Below, in pieces: positions 50,774-64,000 of a stretch of DNA of 64,000 nucleotides. Source of the DNA: Parus major (lineage: Eukaryota > Chordata > Aves > Passeriformes > Paridae); contig NC_031773.1 of the NCBI RefSeq assembly GCF_001522545.3, positions 17,866,302 to 17,930,301 on the forward strand. Direction: 5' to 3'. Below the pieces are notes generated by a model. The model was not told the DNA's origin and made no database searches. It saw nothing but the letters and a program-made list of their open reading frames with translations. Position numbers and translations under genes: made by a program. The first letter of the stretch is position 1. Each line of letters starts with the position of its first letter.

Positions 50774-51119
50774 TACCTCTTAAATAAAGTGCAGACAAAG
50801 AAGGATTAAGATAAAAAGATCCTTCATCACCGACAACGGAGGAGTAAGAAAAGAGAAAAGTGCAAAATTATTTTTAGAAAGGGTTCTGCATAAGGAATAT
50901 CTTGTGATTTTAGGCTGAGTCCTGAGTCATTCAGAAAGTTGAAGTGAATCAGATATATACCTCCAAGTTTGGTGTTGTGGTAAGAGGAGACAGCAGATTT
51001 ACACTGGTAGAATACCAGTAGAAATTAAAATCTCCTCCCCCTTGACTCATCTTTAGTCAATAAACCTGCTGGAAAATCATATTTAGTCAGTATCCCACCA
51101 ATGCTGAAGAAAGAATAAA

Positions 51120-51440
51120 TAAATCCACAGCTGTAGCTTCTCCTCAGCCATGTAGGGCTGAGGGAGAGGAGCTGAACGAGGGTTTCAGCTCAGCCACATC
51201 CAGCTACCGAGCTGCTGAGCTTCCAATGTAGGATGGCCATTCAGGCTCTTTTCTGTGTGTGGAGAAGGATAATACTTCCAAGAGAGGCTTCATCTCCTCT
51301 GAGGAGACCATGCCCAGGTTAAGATGCCTGTCTTGCTCCATTGATGACTTGAACAATTTTGATTTCCAGCATACAGCAAATCCCTCTTGGGTGGTCAAAG
51401 TGAGATAAATGCAGACATCCCTAAGGCACAAATTCACACA
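51120..51440. other. GC-richer patch with a 77-codon minus-strand frame
   Basis: This patch is clearly less AT-rich than its flanks. It contains a minus-strand frame (51204-51437) with mixed residue usage, including HLNLGMVSSEEMKPLLEV and EPEWPSYIGSSAAR. The same frame continues beyond the stop for another 35 codons or so with one further stop, which could mean a decayed coding exon or chance. I do not recognise the sequence. Confidence 0.2.
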
Positions 51441-54400
51441 AAAGTGAATCTTTTACAGAGTAGGTTTAATGCAGGTGTTCATTTTGAGACCATATTTCAG
51501 ATACAAGTCTTTTGTTTTCAGAGTTTTTCACTTACTTTACATGCATAGACATTTATTAAAGAAAATATTCCATGCTGTAGGTGAAATTACTGCTGCTTCT
51601 CTTTTTAGTGCTTCTATGTGGTCTTCATCTCACCCTTTCATCCAAGCATAGCTATACAAATTTGCACCATTTCTCTCTCCCTGTACTTCATCCAGGCCTC
51701 TGGAGCAGCTCAGAGCTGCAGGAAAACTAAAGCCCTTGCAATTTGTCTGTACTGCCACATTATTAATAACACTTGTTTAATGTTAGAGTCATATGACTGT
51801 GTAAATATTAATTTGGATCTGTATTCCTCTCCAGAGTGAGCTAAATCTGTCTCTGGTGAGAATGGAGAAGTGCATGCTGGTTCTCAGTCTCCACATTCAG
51901 TGAGGGCTCGCCTTTAGAGTGCTCATGAATACAGAACTCAGAATTCAAATTATATTTCATTCTTTTGGCTTCCTGCCAGTCTAACACGCATCTCAGGAAA
52001 AACAAAACCAGACCAAAAATAAAATGCCAGTTTTTTAACCCATGCTGCAATCAAAGGTTGAGCTTCCAAAGGTGCAAGCTGGACAGAGGCTGAGGAACGT
52101 CACCAGGGCTCCCAGAGAACAGCTGCCTCCCACGCCAGTCAGCGTCAGGGCACAACAGGCTTCGAGAGCCAGGACATCATGTAGCACCCAGTATCAATTC
52201 AGGAGGCAGTGAGAAATGCCAGACATTCCCAGAAATATGTACTACGCAGCTAGCAAGCTGCCAAATTCCACACCAGCTGTGTGAATTTCTGAGACATCTT
52301 GTGAGAGTCACATACGGACTGCACTGCAGAGGCCTCATATGGAGGAACTGGAACAACATTCTTTATCTCTTGTGCTGCGTGCTTATTTTTCCCTAGCTGA
52401 AATGTTGTGGGTGTTTATTCAAATATAAGCTTTTCAAGAGTCACACATAAGTGGTGGAGAGCTTGGAAGGTTTTTCATGGCAAAATATTTTACTGGACCG
52501 CAGGAAGACATTACTGAAAAGAAAGGTGTCCTTAAACTTTTCCTCTTGCTGTATTCCAAGATTCAAAGCTTGGTTATTCATTTTAATTACATTTAGGTGA
52601 AAAGAAAGCCTTAATAATGTAAATGCCTGTACTTTTGTCTTCATGGCAATCAGTAAAGATTGAAACAATAGCACTAAAATATTTCTAGACACCTTCCACT
52701 CATCTTAATTGGAGGAGTTAACTTTGAAGGTTAATTTAAATGCCAACATTTTTAACTATCTCACTGCTGCTTGTCATCTCATCGCTACCCATCAACTGTA
52801 GATGAATGTACCTGTCATACTATGATGTTTTATTAATTTGAAAGAACATTTCGTAGAAATATGACAGTAGGTTTACTTAGAATATGCAAATAACAACGTA
52901 GTTTATTGCACATTCTTTCAATCACTTGGATAATTGGGATTCTTCTGTTGCTCTGACAAATTAGAGTAAAATGGTGCTTATATAGCCAACAGCTGAAGAA
53001 GTATGACTCCTGGAGAGCAGCTTGCTTGCTATGAGTAGTTTTTTCTGCAATGCTTGTCACCTGCTTTGGGCTTAGAAACAGTGAAAAGTGATGAGAACAG
53101 GATGATCCATTCATGCTGGAACCACTGGTTAGTATTAACAAGAAAGTTAATTAAAATACTATTTTTTGGCAAAATGTTATTAAATAAATTTTATTAAGTG
53201 AAAATTAAATTTGATCATTTTTAACTGCCTATCATTTGAGGAAAACTGATTTAGAGCTAAGTTTCAGCATTTATTTTAAAACTATACTTTTTTGTTTACT
53301 GAGATTCCTAAGGTTTGTCACATTTTTGGTGTGGTATAATTTCTAACTAAAAGAGGTTATCAATATTGAAAAACTATGGGGTTTTATCCTGGACCTTAAG
53401 GTTAACTTACTCCTTATTGCAGGTAAAAACTGAAAGAAGTTAATGTTCTGTTATTCAGAGAAAAAAGAAGGACATGAGGTTGTTCATATGTGCTTTTCTT
53501 CATTCATTAGACCAAAAAATTTACCATGTTTACTAGAGAAAAGTTTTAATTTTATTTTTTTTGAGACAAAATATTTTTATCCTAGTAAACTCTGAGTTAG
53601 AAACCGTGTCCCTGTCTGGAAAGTTTTATGCCTTGAGTGGAAAAAAAAGAGCTGTCAGACTCTCTTAGTCACAGATCCATTTACTCAGAATTTCTTCCTG
53701 TCTTTAGCCTTGGGTGTTGTTTTCAAGAGCTGTGTCCTACTTCGTACTCAATGAACATCACTATTCTAAAGCAGAAAGCAGATATTCACAGAAAGCTGCA
53801 TAGTTTCCCTGCATCTATGAGGAAGCAATGAAAAGTAGTTTTATGACTTCCCATGCTTTGATATCTTAATAGCACCATCATCTTTCCTGTTGTCATTTTT
53901 ACACTATTTCATTATATTCAGAAGATGATGATGAGAATTTAGTGACTAGAAGTTCCACAACAAAGGAAACAGCATTATCCTCTCAAAGAGGTTAATGGGC
54001 TATCATAACTACTAACAATATATTTGAATTTTTGAAGTCAACTGAAAGATAATACAAAAAGGTCTTATTCAGAATCGGGCAATATTGCTTCACTTAATTA
54101 TGGTCACCAGCTCTGCTGGTCACTGTCACTCTTCAACACCCTTCTATATCTCCTGTATCCACTTGCTGAGCTATGATCATTCAAAATACCTGAACTGTCC
54201 TTCTATATTCAGCTGTGTTGTTCTCATTATCTGCTACACTGAGAAAGGACAGTTTCTGCTCTCTTGTCCCTCCTTGCCTTGGCCTTTCCTCCTCTGCCTC
54301 TTCTTGTGATCTTACAGATTCCCCTCCTCCCTTTTGCCATCTGTAGTGCACTTCCCAGTCTCCCTGGGCTGTTTAACTAAGCAGGCAGGAAACTAACCAG

Positions 54401-56144
54401 TTTCTGAGTTAAATCAGTTCTTTGAGTCATCTAGGAAGACCAGACTCTTTTTCCAGATGACTGATGAGCTCACCCAAGGGCAGAGAGTTGATTGGTACAA
54501 GACCTTCATTTCCAGTGGTGACAAGTCGCCATATTCCTGCTCATCCCTACTTTTAAAACCATAGTTTTACTTATAGGACTGTTATATAAACAGGGTTATT
54601 GATGCTGAAGGCTAAAGTCCTAATATTAGTTTGGATTAGTATGGATTTGGAAATGGTAGTTCAAATGTTCTGGGTTGAGATTTGCATTCAGATGCTTTGC
54701 TGGTACAGTAGGTCAGAACAACTCCACCAATACAACACTAAAACTAATAGACTTACTTATGGAGCATTTTAACAAAACAGAGTTCCAGGTCTACCTGACA
54801 CAGGAAATATTTCTAATGCAAACAGATTTTAACAAGTTCTGATGAGTTTTGTATCATGAATAATTTAGGAGAAAAATTTAGCTATCTAATCATAGGAGCT
54901 GTTTGTATATAGATGGGTATATCCTAATATATTTTATATTTACATGCTTGTGTGTATAAAGAGGGATATACTGTAATATGTATTTAAAAACATATGTATT
55001 GCTTATATATGAACACCTCAATTATATCAGGAATACAGTGTAGTCAAATAATTTTTTTGATACGCTGCATGCAAAACTTAATGATGGAAAGAGATTAATC
55101 ATGTTAAAATAAATGATTCATCCTGCTCTATACAGAATTTCTCTTTTTATAATCTGTTATATTTATTGATAGGGAAAACAGCAGGCAAGTGAAAAGCTTA
55201 AATAGGTGAAGCAGACTGAAATTAATTAAACAGACAGTGCTAGTTGAAGCATCTGCACACTGCAGAGGACCCTGACCTGGGAACTGCACTTACCCTCAGG
55301 CCCCATGGCACAGACCCGCTGTCAGATCTAAAGGCCTTTGTTAACAACAAGCTTATTGGTGAGATCAGTCACAGGGAATCAGTTTTGGTTCATTCCAAGG
55401 CAGTGAGGTTTTGTTTGTAGATGTCAGGAGGGATTTAGCAGAGGAGAGTTTATAGAGAAATAGCCATAGGATAACTAATTAAATTGAAAGATTTCCATCC
55501 CAAGTTGGAGGAAGATGCTTAAGCTCAAGGGACTCACAGCCCTGGAAGTCACATAGATTGTTCTGAGACTTTCTCATCACTTTAGAGGAACTAACTGTTC
55601 AAGGTGCAAATAACAATTTTTGGCCAATTTTTGTTCCACTGCCTAACCTGGGAAGAAAAATATTTTTGTTCAAAAATAAACAAAATTATAGCATGAAAGT
55701 ATGAAAATGTTTCTCCTAGACTACAAAAAAATAATCCAGTATAAGCAGCATATGAACAATTTGAGTGAACGTGGGCTCGTGGGTTGGTATGAGTTATGCT
55801 TGCCCTAGAATGGTAAAATTATTTAATTAAAAACAGAATAAAGAAAATAATTTTGCAAGATGATGACTGAAAATCCCTGCTGTATTATAAAATATTTGGA
55901 GTAAGAACCGATATACTGCCCAACAAAACTATGTGGTTTGGTGCTGCAATATGTTGTTTTGCTTTTCTTTGAAGAAAGGGAGAAGAAAATATTGATCTTG
56001 ATAATTATTCCTTTTCTTTCTTCTTTAACGACCGAAAAGGGATCTCTATGAGGTTTGAAATGATGAAGTTTTTAAATGGGGGGCAAAAAAAATTGCCATT
56101 AAAACTTGAATCTGTACCCTGAAAGAAGGGAGAGCAGGAAATAG

Positions 56145-56178
56145 TAGAGAGACAATAAAGCTAGAGAGACAATAAAAA
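56145..56178. repeat. 17-bp tandem duplication
   Basis: TAGAGAGACAATAAA occurs at 56145-56159 and again at 56162-56176, a 17-bp period. A partial third GAGAGACA copy follows at about 56182. This is minisatellite-like sequence in a purine-rich context. Confidence 0.65.
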
Positions 56179-58383
56179 TTTGAGAGACACAGCTGAAGCA
56201 AGGAAAAACCCCTCTGGAAACAGTGAAGCTGATAAAGGTTTTCATTTTATCTATTTGGTTGTCTTCTCTGGTAAATAAGTCAGAAAATCTGATCAAATCT
56301 TTTCCAGCATTTAAAAAATTGAGTACCTCTGGCTGCCTTGTCATTTCTCATGTCTAATAAAGAGTGAGTTCTCAAAGCACCGTCTTCGTTGGAGTTATTA
56401 ACAGAGTTACTTAATTTTATCAAGTTTTTAAGAACTTAACATTTTTCAGACCTCTTGCAATCTGTCAAATTTATAGTCAGTGAGCAGATTCAAAAACTAG
56501 ACAACACACATGCAACACAACTTTAATGCTTAATAGATTTTTTTTTACAGAAAAAGATGAAAAAAATGAAATTTTAAAATAAAAATAATACAAATATCAG
56601 ACCCATCAAACAAAAATACCTAAATAAAATAATAATTTCTGAGGTTATTTTGTCAATGATCCTTTTCATTAATAAATTTTACTAGTAATGGTGTGCAGTA
56701 ATTAGAATGATAAAGTATGCATAACAAAGCTATTTCAAATTTATTTGTGACAAACACAATGTATTGAGGAATATAAGAACAACCCCTGGTATTTTCAAAG
56801 TAAACTTTGTCTTATAATAAGGATTAAAATAGCTATGTCTGATATCACCATATCTGAGGCCAAACTCAAGAAGAGTGGAGCAAATATGCAATATTTTTTT
56901 TCATTTTTTTTGAAAATGTACTGCTGTTAATGTGTATTACAAGTGTATTAATGAGTCAAAAATGATATTTTAGAATTTGAGAGTTCTTGACAGATTTTTT
57001 TTCCCAATTAATTAATCAAATTGCTTTTAGAACTGATGTAAATTGTTTTATTATTCATTCAGTGTTCAAATGAATAGCACAATTTAATTAGACAGTGAAA
57101 CATAAAATTTGAGAAGAGTCCCAAGATTTTGTATTGTAAGAAATAACAAATTATTACTTCCAAACTACCTGTTCTCTGGCCCTTCTTAATCTATAAAACT
57201 CTAATAGTATGGTAATACTCCATCACACACCTTTTGCAAATGGATAGTGCAATAGGAGAGCACAGAAAGTGCAAAAAGCCTTGTCCATCTCTTGCCATTA
57301 AACTAATTTGTCCATATAGTGTGAAAGTTTTCCTTGTTGAGTGTCATTGGAGTGAAAATTTTCTAACTACTCTAGAAATAGTCTAAGTTTTATTGGTAAA
57401 AACAAATGAAATAGAAAACATCTGTCTGTATTATGTTTTCCTGGACATATCCAATGTTTTAAGATAATGATTAAGTGAATGATTCACAGTTATAAAACCA
57501 GTCAAAATTTGAAGTTTACATAAAACCAGAAAAGATTAGATTCTTTCATCAAATGAATAACTGTGGGGTTTGTTGTATGACATTTACAGTTTTACAAAGT
57601 TGAACTACTGGCAAGGATTATGATTAATATATGCTACCAGGTTGTTGTGTCCAGTTTACAGAAAGAACTGGTTGCATCCCCATCAATTTGTTGTACTCAA
57701 AAATGTTATGGCCAAAATAAGAGCACAATATATGTACAAAGCCAATAATATACTCTTAGTCTAACTAAAGTATTAAATGTCTAATAAAAAAAAAGGTTAT
57801 TAGATCAGCTATAATGATGATAAGATGGTTCAAATTATGTATCATTAAAATGGTGTGTAGACACACCTTCCAGTCTCTACACGTGTCTCAGATGTTACAC
57901 TCACTTACATGAGGCCAATGGCTTCATTTGGGGGAGAAACTACAGGTTTAGTTCTCTGCATCTTTGCTTTGAGGTGCTGATGTTGGTTGTTTCTTTCTCT
58001 TTAGAATCTGCTTGGAGTCAGTTTCTTCTGTCAACTGACTTGCTCTACCCTTTGCTCTTTTTATTTTTTCTGCAAATTAGTTTTACTTTTACCCTTATTT
58101 CATAAATTGTGTTATAAATATATTGTATATTTGTATTTTATTGTCTTTGTTATTTCTAAAGGTACGCATGGGTTTATGCTTTTGATGACCTGGAGTTCAC
58201 CACTGGTGAATTAATTGTTTACTATCATGGGTCTCTGGAATCAATCTGTGCCTGTGCCCCATTGCCTTTGACATCACCCTGTGCCATCTCTCCCCTTTCA
58301 ACCCACCCAGAGCTTTTTATTCTGGGGTCAGAGTTAATCCTACACAGAAAGGTCACTTAATATTAGTATCCATTATTTAGATG

Positions 58384-58400
58384 TATATATATATATATAA
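58384..58400. repeat. (TA)n microsatellite
   Basis: Eight TA dinucleotides occur in a row, preceded by ATG and followed by AATAAC. Confidence 0.75.
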
Positions 58401-60660
58401 ATAACAGAAAGTGTTACACTGCACCATTGCCCAAAGCAAAGGAAAAGCCAAAACAGGACATACAACAGTATTAGATAATGCTGTTACAAGCTGAAACAAA
58501 TTTCTAGACAGGACAAAAGAAGTCCTGACAAAGCCTGACAGGACTTGATGCTTGTTCTGTTAGCTTAGCACGCAGTCTGTGACCTGTTACAAGCAACTCC
58601 ACATTTGCTGGAGTGCTGACCTGCAAGGTACATGTCTGTCTTATGCATTTCCTTTCACAATCCCTGGTTTTATTGAACATTAGCTAATGCTTGTTATAAT
58701 TTCCCACAGAGACCTTATAAGAAAAGCATATTTCTCTTTATGGTGAAATGTCTCTTAATGAGGAACAACATGCTACACTCACAGTACCCCTGAAATAATG
58801 TCTTTCTTGGGAACATGAAACCATCTGTCTGACAATAACGCTTTACACGACCTCACAAAAAAGCAACCTAAATCTACAAATGAATTAAGATACATACTCT
58901 TCTGAGTGTAAATTGATTCTTTTGTCATAGAATATTTATGATTCTCAAACGACCTCCTGCCTGTTGATTCACGTGCAATTTACATCCAATTCTTCTGGTC
59001 TGTCTCCAAGTCTCTTCACAAATATCATTTACCATCTTTGACCTTGTTTTTGTCACTCAGTCCTCTCCTTTTTGGAATATAATTTCTATAATTATTACTC
59101 TCCCACTTCCCTTCATATAGCTCCTTCTTTCAGGCTTCTCTTTCTTTGACAAACAGTTCTTCCCAAGAGTTCTTCTATTGGATGTCTCAGTTCCCACCAC
59201 ATCTAATTTCTCATAGTACAGTCTTGTTGCAGGACAGAAATACAAAACATGACTTTTTCCTATTGTATTATCCTGAGATAACATTGACACATAAAAAGCA
59301 CACTACAGAAAGCTGTGAATAAAACCTGGATATGATTATTTAAAAAATCTCGAGCAAATGAAGTTAAAACTTAATTAGTTGAACAAGAAGTTATATCACA
59401 ATAAAAGCAGATATTAAAAGAACATAAAAAATAATATTTTAATTAGTTTTCCAATTACTTCAGATAGTTGCAAGCTTTATTAATAAAAATACAGTATGAG
59501 ACTTCAAATGGCAACTGTGGTCTAAAACTGAAAAAGCAGTCTTCAGCTCTCTTTCTAGAGGTTTGAATGAAATAGTTTTGTGCTTAATTGTGGCATTTTT
59601 TCTAATATTTAAAAAAAACCTTTATGGAGAAAACTGCATTGACTGTATTTGTGTAATTTTCTCTGACTGTCAAAGAGAACTAAAGTCAATAATTCTTCAC
59701 ACATGTCGACAGCATAAAGGCTCAAAATTAATTAAATAAATCTCTTACTCAAATGACTCCTGCTGATGAGAAAATGAGACTTTTTCTGTAACTTAAGGTG
59801 ACATAGAATAAACATCTTGTGGGATTGTTGAAAATTTAACAAAGTCCTAAAGGGATTTTAGCAAAATTTTTTTCTCCTTTATTTTTTTAATAAGAAAATC
59901 AAAATGTAATTACTTTTACACAGACATAAGTAAGATCTGCCGCATTTTGAAAGTGAAATTTTCATCCTAGCAGCTGAAGAGACAACTTTACAGCAGAATC
60001 TCTGAGAACAAGAACTGCTTATATGATCAAAATAGCCATTGTATAAAGATACAAGCAGTTGCAGATGCTTAGCAAGAAACAAAAATATTCTTTCGTGTGC
60101 CAACTAAACTCTTAGCATCTACTCTTGACCTTCTGATTTATGGTTTTACTCTTGGACAAAATTATTTTATTAAGTTTCCTTTCAGTTGTTGCTGTAATTG
60201 ATTTTTAGTCAACACTTACCTACAATGACATTATTAGCATATCAGTAAGGGATTCTCAAATTCAATAATTTATTCCTTTATCAACAGAGTATTTTAAATC
60301 CAGAGAAGACTCCTCTCCTGTAGCTTGTCTGTGTATGTTGAAAACCTGCACCAATTTAACCAGACTCCTACTGTTAAATTTCATCATTTTATACAAAAAA
60401 ATAATATCCTTTATGCCTTTTCTAAAGGAGAAGTATGCTTGCTTCTCCTTCATGCATTGTCACTGTATCATACTTTTCTCACATATATTTTGGCCTTTTA
60501 TCCCAGTATGCAGTACTGGGAATCAAATAACTAAAAAAAATAGGCATTAATATCATGCCTTTCTCACTTCCTTCCCCAAATTATAATCACAAGTTTGTGA
60601 TGTTTTCTTTACAATTCACATCAGTTGCATTTTATATTAGAATTATTTAGACATCAGTTT

Positions 60661-60716
60661 GAAATTTCTTTTTATCTTATTCTTTTTTTCTTTTTTCTTT
60701 TCCATTGTTCTCTCTA
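60661..60716. repeat. T-rich pyrimidine tract
   Basis: The plus strand is almost all T with interspersed C over about 55 bases. This is simple sequence with no gene attached. Confidence 0.6.
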
Positions 60717-62010
60717 ATAAAAATTAAATTTTAAGGACTGAAACGTTTGCTTTTGCTTTTCACAGGCAGCTCTGAGGCTTATTCCTTGCTGTAGATGAGT
60801 CCAAGAAGAAAGAAATTACTCTTTTAGTGACGCTGCCAGGAGTGCGTCGACACGACCCCTTTCCTCATCCAGCCTCTTCAGTTTCCCAAACAAAAGTGAT
60901 CTCCATAGCTAAAAGTACAGGGAATCAGCCTGAACACAGTTTTTGGTCACAAGCACTACACCTCCAATATTTCTGCTTTCCACTCTGTGAATAAAGACAG
61001 TCGTGAATATAAAAGAAAGATATAGAACCAAGTTCTTTTAATATGTCACCAAGGTAATAATAAAAAAAATAAAATCAGATGCATTTCCAAGCACAAGTCC
61101 ATAGTTTTCTTTTCTGGGTTTACATTTTTCTAATGTCTGTGAAGATCTTACATAATCAATTAGTAAGCTTTGAAAACATACTGTCTTTTTTAAATTTCCC
61201 ATGAGATATCTCTTTTTTTTTATAAGCATATTATACATATTATTGCATTTTCTCTCTACCCACTAGAGCACATAGGATATTGAAGAAATGTTCTGTTTTA
61301 ATAGAAGTGCACAAGCTGCAACTAGTGGGCAATACAGACTGTTCTGTGACTTCACAGTAGCCTCCAGTTAGGCTGAAGACTTTGAAAATTAAAAACTATG
61401 TAGAGGGACCCATCCTTTAGTTCAGACCAGCTATGCATTATATTTTTCTGGTAATTTAGATCCTTAAACTAATTCTAGAGGAATTTAATAGTAATGGAAT
61501 TCTAATACAGTTGCTATAGTAGTATAACTTTGGGAAAGAGAGAATGTGGAACCTGAGTCAAAAACAGATTATGTTGTGAGTATATTATTGCAATTATTCT
61601 CACAGACCAAAAGGCAAATCAGACAATATTGGTCAGAAAAGAGAATCTGGCTCATGCCATGCCTTGTAATGTGGTACTTCAAACCTCTTCAAATTATCAG
61701 TTCTCATGTACCATTTCAGAGCTGATGATTAATGAGTTATAGACAAGATTGTTGGTTCTGTTCATCTTCTCCCCTTCTCCTTTCTGTTTCCTCCTCAGTG
61801 CAGGATGGGCTGAGGGAATAAATATATATTAGAGTCCTCTTTATTATGTGTGTATGACCTCAATATTCAAGCAACCTACTCAGAAGGTATTTCCTTTATC
61901 TTTCTGCATAGCAAAGTAGCCATTCCCATTGTCAAGCTCCAGGTATCTTTAGAATAATTTTGAAAATCTTACACAAATAAGATATAATTTACTGCAAGGG
62001 GAATCTAAGG

Positions 62011-62026
62011 ATATATATATATATAT
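62011..62026. repeat. (AT)n microsatellite
   Basis: Eight AT dinucleotides in a row. Confidence 0.75.
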
Positions 62027-62218
62027 TGCTCAGAACACTTTCACATGAGGACATCAAATATTTCTTTATTTCATCTTGAACTTTATGTTTTCCTGAATTT
62101 GCTGATTTAGGTTTTTCCCAGTAGTTCTTGATTGGCAAAACAATATAAGCCTTTACAAACACCAAAGTCCACATAAAACTTCTACAGGAAAGTTTCTTAG
62201 AAAATTTGCTTTAGAGTG

Positions 62219-62232
62219 AAAAAAAAAAAAAA
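62219..62232. repeat. Poly-A run
   Basis: Fourteen consecutive A residues followed by GGGACAGG. No retroposon body is recognised upstream. Confidence 0.7.
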
Positions 62233-64000
62233 GGGACAGGAGACTGTTTTTCCTCTTAATTGTATAGGTGAGATCATGCACAGTCTAGAGCTTTCACTTG
62301 TCATTCTCTGATTTTCATTATTTAACTACACAGTTTGAATGATGATTTGTCAGGTTAAACAGAAGAAATGTCAACATTTTCTTTTGTGTCCGAGTATTCT
62401 TCATAGTGAAGAGCCAGCACAGACTTGGATTTTGGCTGCCATTGGAGACTAGGGCCTGATAAAGAAGAGAAAACCCTGGGAAGTAAATGGTATTGATTTT
62501 TCTCAAGAGCTGACTTTGACCCAGTGACCACACTTCAGTGTTCAATTTGCTAAGTGACAAAAGATCTTTCTCTTTCTATTTTGTTTGTGTAAGAGTGTTT
62601 CTTTATTCACCTTTTTCCCTTTTCCAGTGCTCAGCGTAAATCCTAGGAATCGGAATAACATGATCAGAGTCTGTATTGGTTAAAAAAACCAACAGAATAA
62701 CGATTTTGTACATTAAATCTTCTTAACATTTTCCAGGCATCTGAGGTTAAATACCTTGAAACCATTAGGGTCATTCTTATTAGTTACAAGACACAGCTAC
62801 AAAGATTTCAACAAGAGCTATATTAGAAATTCAAAAAGTAATTAATGGTTTTTACTTCACCAGTGAAGGAGCAAATGTAGTAGGAGAAAATGCAGAACCA
62901 CAATAAAAAAAATGTTTAGGCATCTACGTCTCAATGCAGTAGATGACCTTAAGTGGAAAATAACTTTGTGGAACACTGATGCAGTCAGGACACCAATAAA
63001 TCACTTTTTTTACAAAATTAGTCATATCCACTAAAGATTCATATTTTTGTATGGAGGTCCTGTCAGAAGGAGATCAAATGAAGCAACTGGCTTTTCTGAA
63101 CATTTCTAGTGCTTCACTGCTGCTGGCCTAGATGGTTAACAAAAATAATTGATTTTCATTCCTTATATTTCGAGATGGGTCCGTTTTGGGTTTGACATGA
63201 AAATACATGCCGGAATTCTACTCTTATAGTAACATGGCCAAAATTAAGGACAGCAAAATATATGACCAGTAAAACAATATAGAAAAAGAAATGTGAGCTA
63301 CTAGAGATTTAATAAGTACTGGTTTTATGCTTTGCTTTTAGCCTTTCAGAGTACTCATAGGAATAAATTACCAAAACCTCATGACAGTCAGAGTCCTTTT
63401 GAAAGACTGGACACTAGCCACTTGAATATAATGGAGTCTATAATTTTAATATAAAAATAGTCTGGGTTTAGTCCTCAGAGATAAATTTCAGAAAACATGA
63501 AAATGAAGGTTTAGGAGTAGTGGAGAAAACAAAAAAATAACAAAACTAAATAAATCTCTACATGTACTATTTTAAAAAGCATAATTTTTAGCTTATTTCA
63601 TAACATTTTTAACATGACTCATGAACACTGCATACTGGCAGTTGCAACACATTATTCTGGTGACTTCAGTGAAGACTAATTTGAATTTCACTCTAAACAA
63701 ATGTGACTAATTGGCTGATTCATTTTGGCGTAAATGTAAGAGTGTAATGACTCCAATGTCCTTAAACTTGGATATGAGGCAGACTGAGCTTGGCATAGAA
63801 CTCCTCCTCTGTAGGCATTGAGCTGGCTTGTCATATACAGCTCCATGTGGGCCTCTTTCCAGGTTCCAGACCAGGCAGAGCAGGGGGAAGAGAAAACTGA
63901 TTAAGTGACACTGTGTGGTTCCTAAATACAATGCTTGAGCCAAAATCAACAGGAGAATATACTTTGTCCGTTTTTCTTTGCACTGGGGGTTCCATAGAAA

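Larger units (their letters stand above)
47546..64000. other. Long AT-rich stretch without recognised genes or transposons
   Basis: This 16-kb stretch contains only unique-looking AT-rich DNA and simple repeats. The longest frames, about 100 codons (minus strand, 49012-49317 and 52833-53141), show no domain. Landmarks are a GC-richer patch at about 51120-51440, a hairpin at 50750-50773, a 17-bp tandem duplication at 56145-56178, (TA)n runs at 58384-58400 and 62011-62026, a pyrimidine-rich run at about 60661-60716 and a poly-A run at 62219-62232. The absence of CR1 over this distance is a by-eye result; older diverged copies may be present. Confidence 0.5.

Noticed and set aside
58926..58950. 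CATAGAATATTTATGATTCT as a CR1 tail
   Set aside because: It resembles the octamer tail, but no CR1 3' UTR sequence adjoins it on either side. A similar string near 38187 is likewise isolated.

Overview
The window looks like non-coding nuclear DNA from a bird: either a gene desert or the inside of a very long intron. It is AT-rich and full of short A/T runs. No open reading frame of convincing length, codon bias or domain content was found on either strand. Nothing points to bacterial or organellar DNA: there are no operons, no rRNA or tRNA genes, and no CRISPR arrays. The avian assignment rests on the interspersed repeats. There are at least eight fragments of CR1 LINEs, several ending in the diagnostic (ATTCTATG)n-type tail (or its complement on the other strand). 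There is also one endogenous retrovirus LTR of a kind I recognise from bird genomes. These identifications come from memory of consensus features, not from a database search.

Layout. Bases 1-10880 hold no recognisable gene or repeat beyond low-complexity tracts, chiefly a T/G-skewed block at 5406-5573. An old CR1 3' end lies at 10881-11050 (minus), and a second CR1 with a piece of decayed ORF2 at 21234-21600 (minus). At 27710-27994 there is a small CpG-rich island and a minus-strand ORF that could be a terminal exon, though I cannot assign it. Between 31.5 and 36.3 kb there are three CR1 3' ends: 31585-31658 (+), 35106-35354 (+) and 36130-36238 (-). The largest repeat is a CR1 copy of about 1.05 kb at 41381-42430 (-), which carries a recognisable but broken ORF2 C-terminal region. 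It is followed by a complete-looking 590-bp retroviral LTR at 45585-46174 (-), with possible internal retroviral sequence to about 46640. A further ancient CR1 is at 47321-47545 (-). From 47.6 kb to the end I see only unique AT-rich sequence, microsatellites and a 17-bp tandem duplication.

No genes work together here because none could be supported. The most interesting unexplained signals are the CpG-dense patch with a possible 3' terminal exon (27.7-28.0 kb), several perfect short hairpins (two of them within 400 bp at 23.8-24.2 kb), GC/CpG-richer islands that could be regulatory (20.0-20.3, 38.3-38.5 and 51.1-51.4 kb), and a weak LTR-like segment at 34.04-34.21 kb. I found no evidence of a new biological system.
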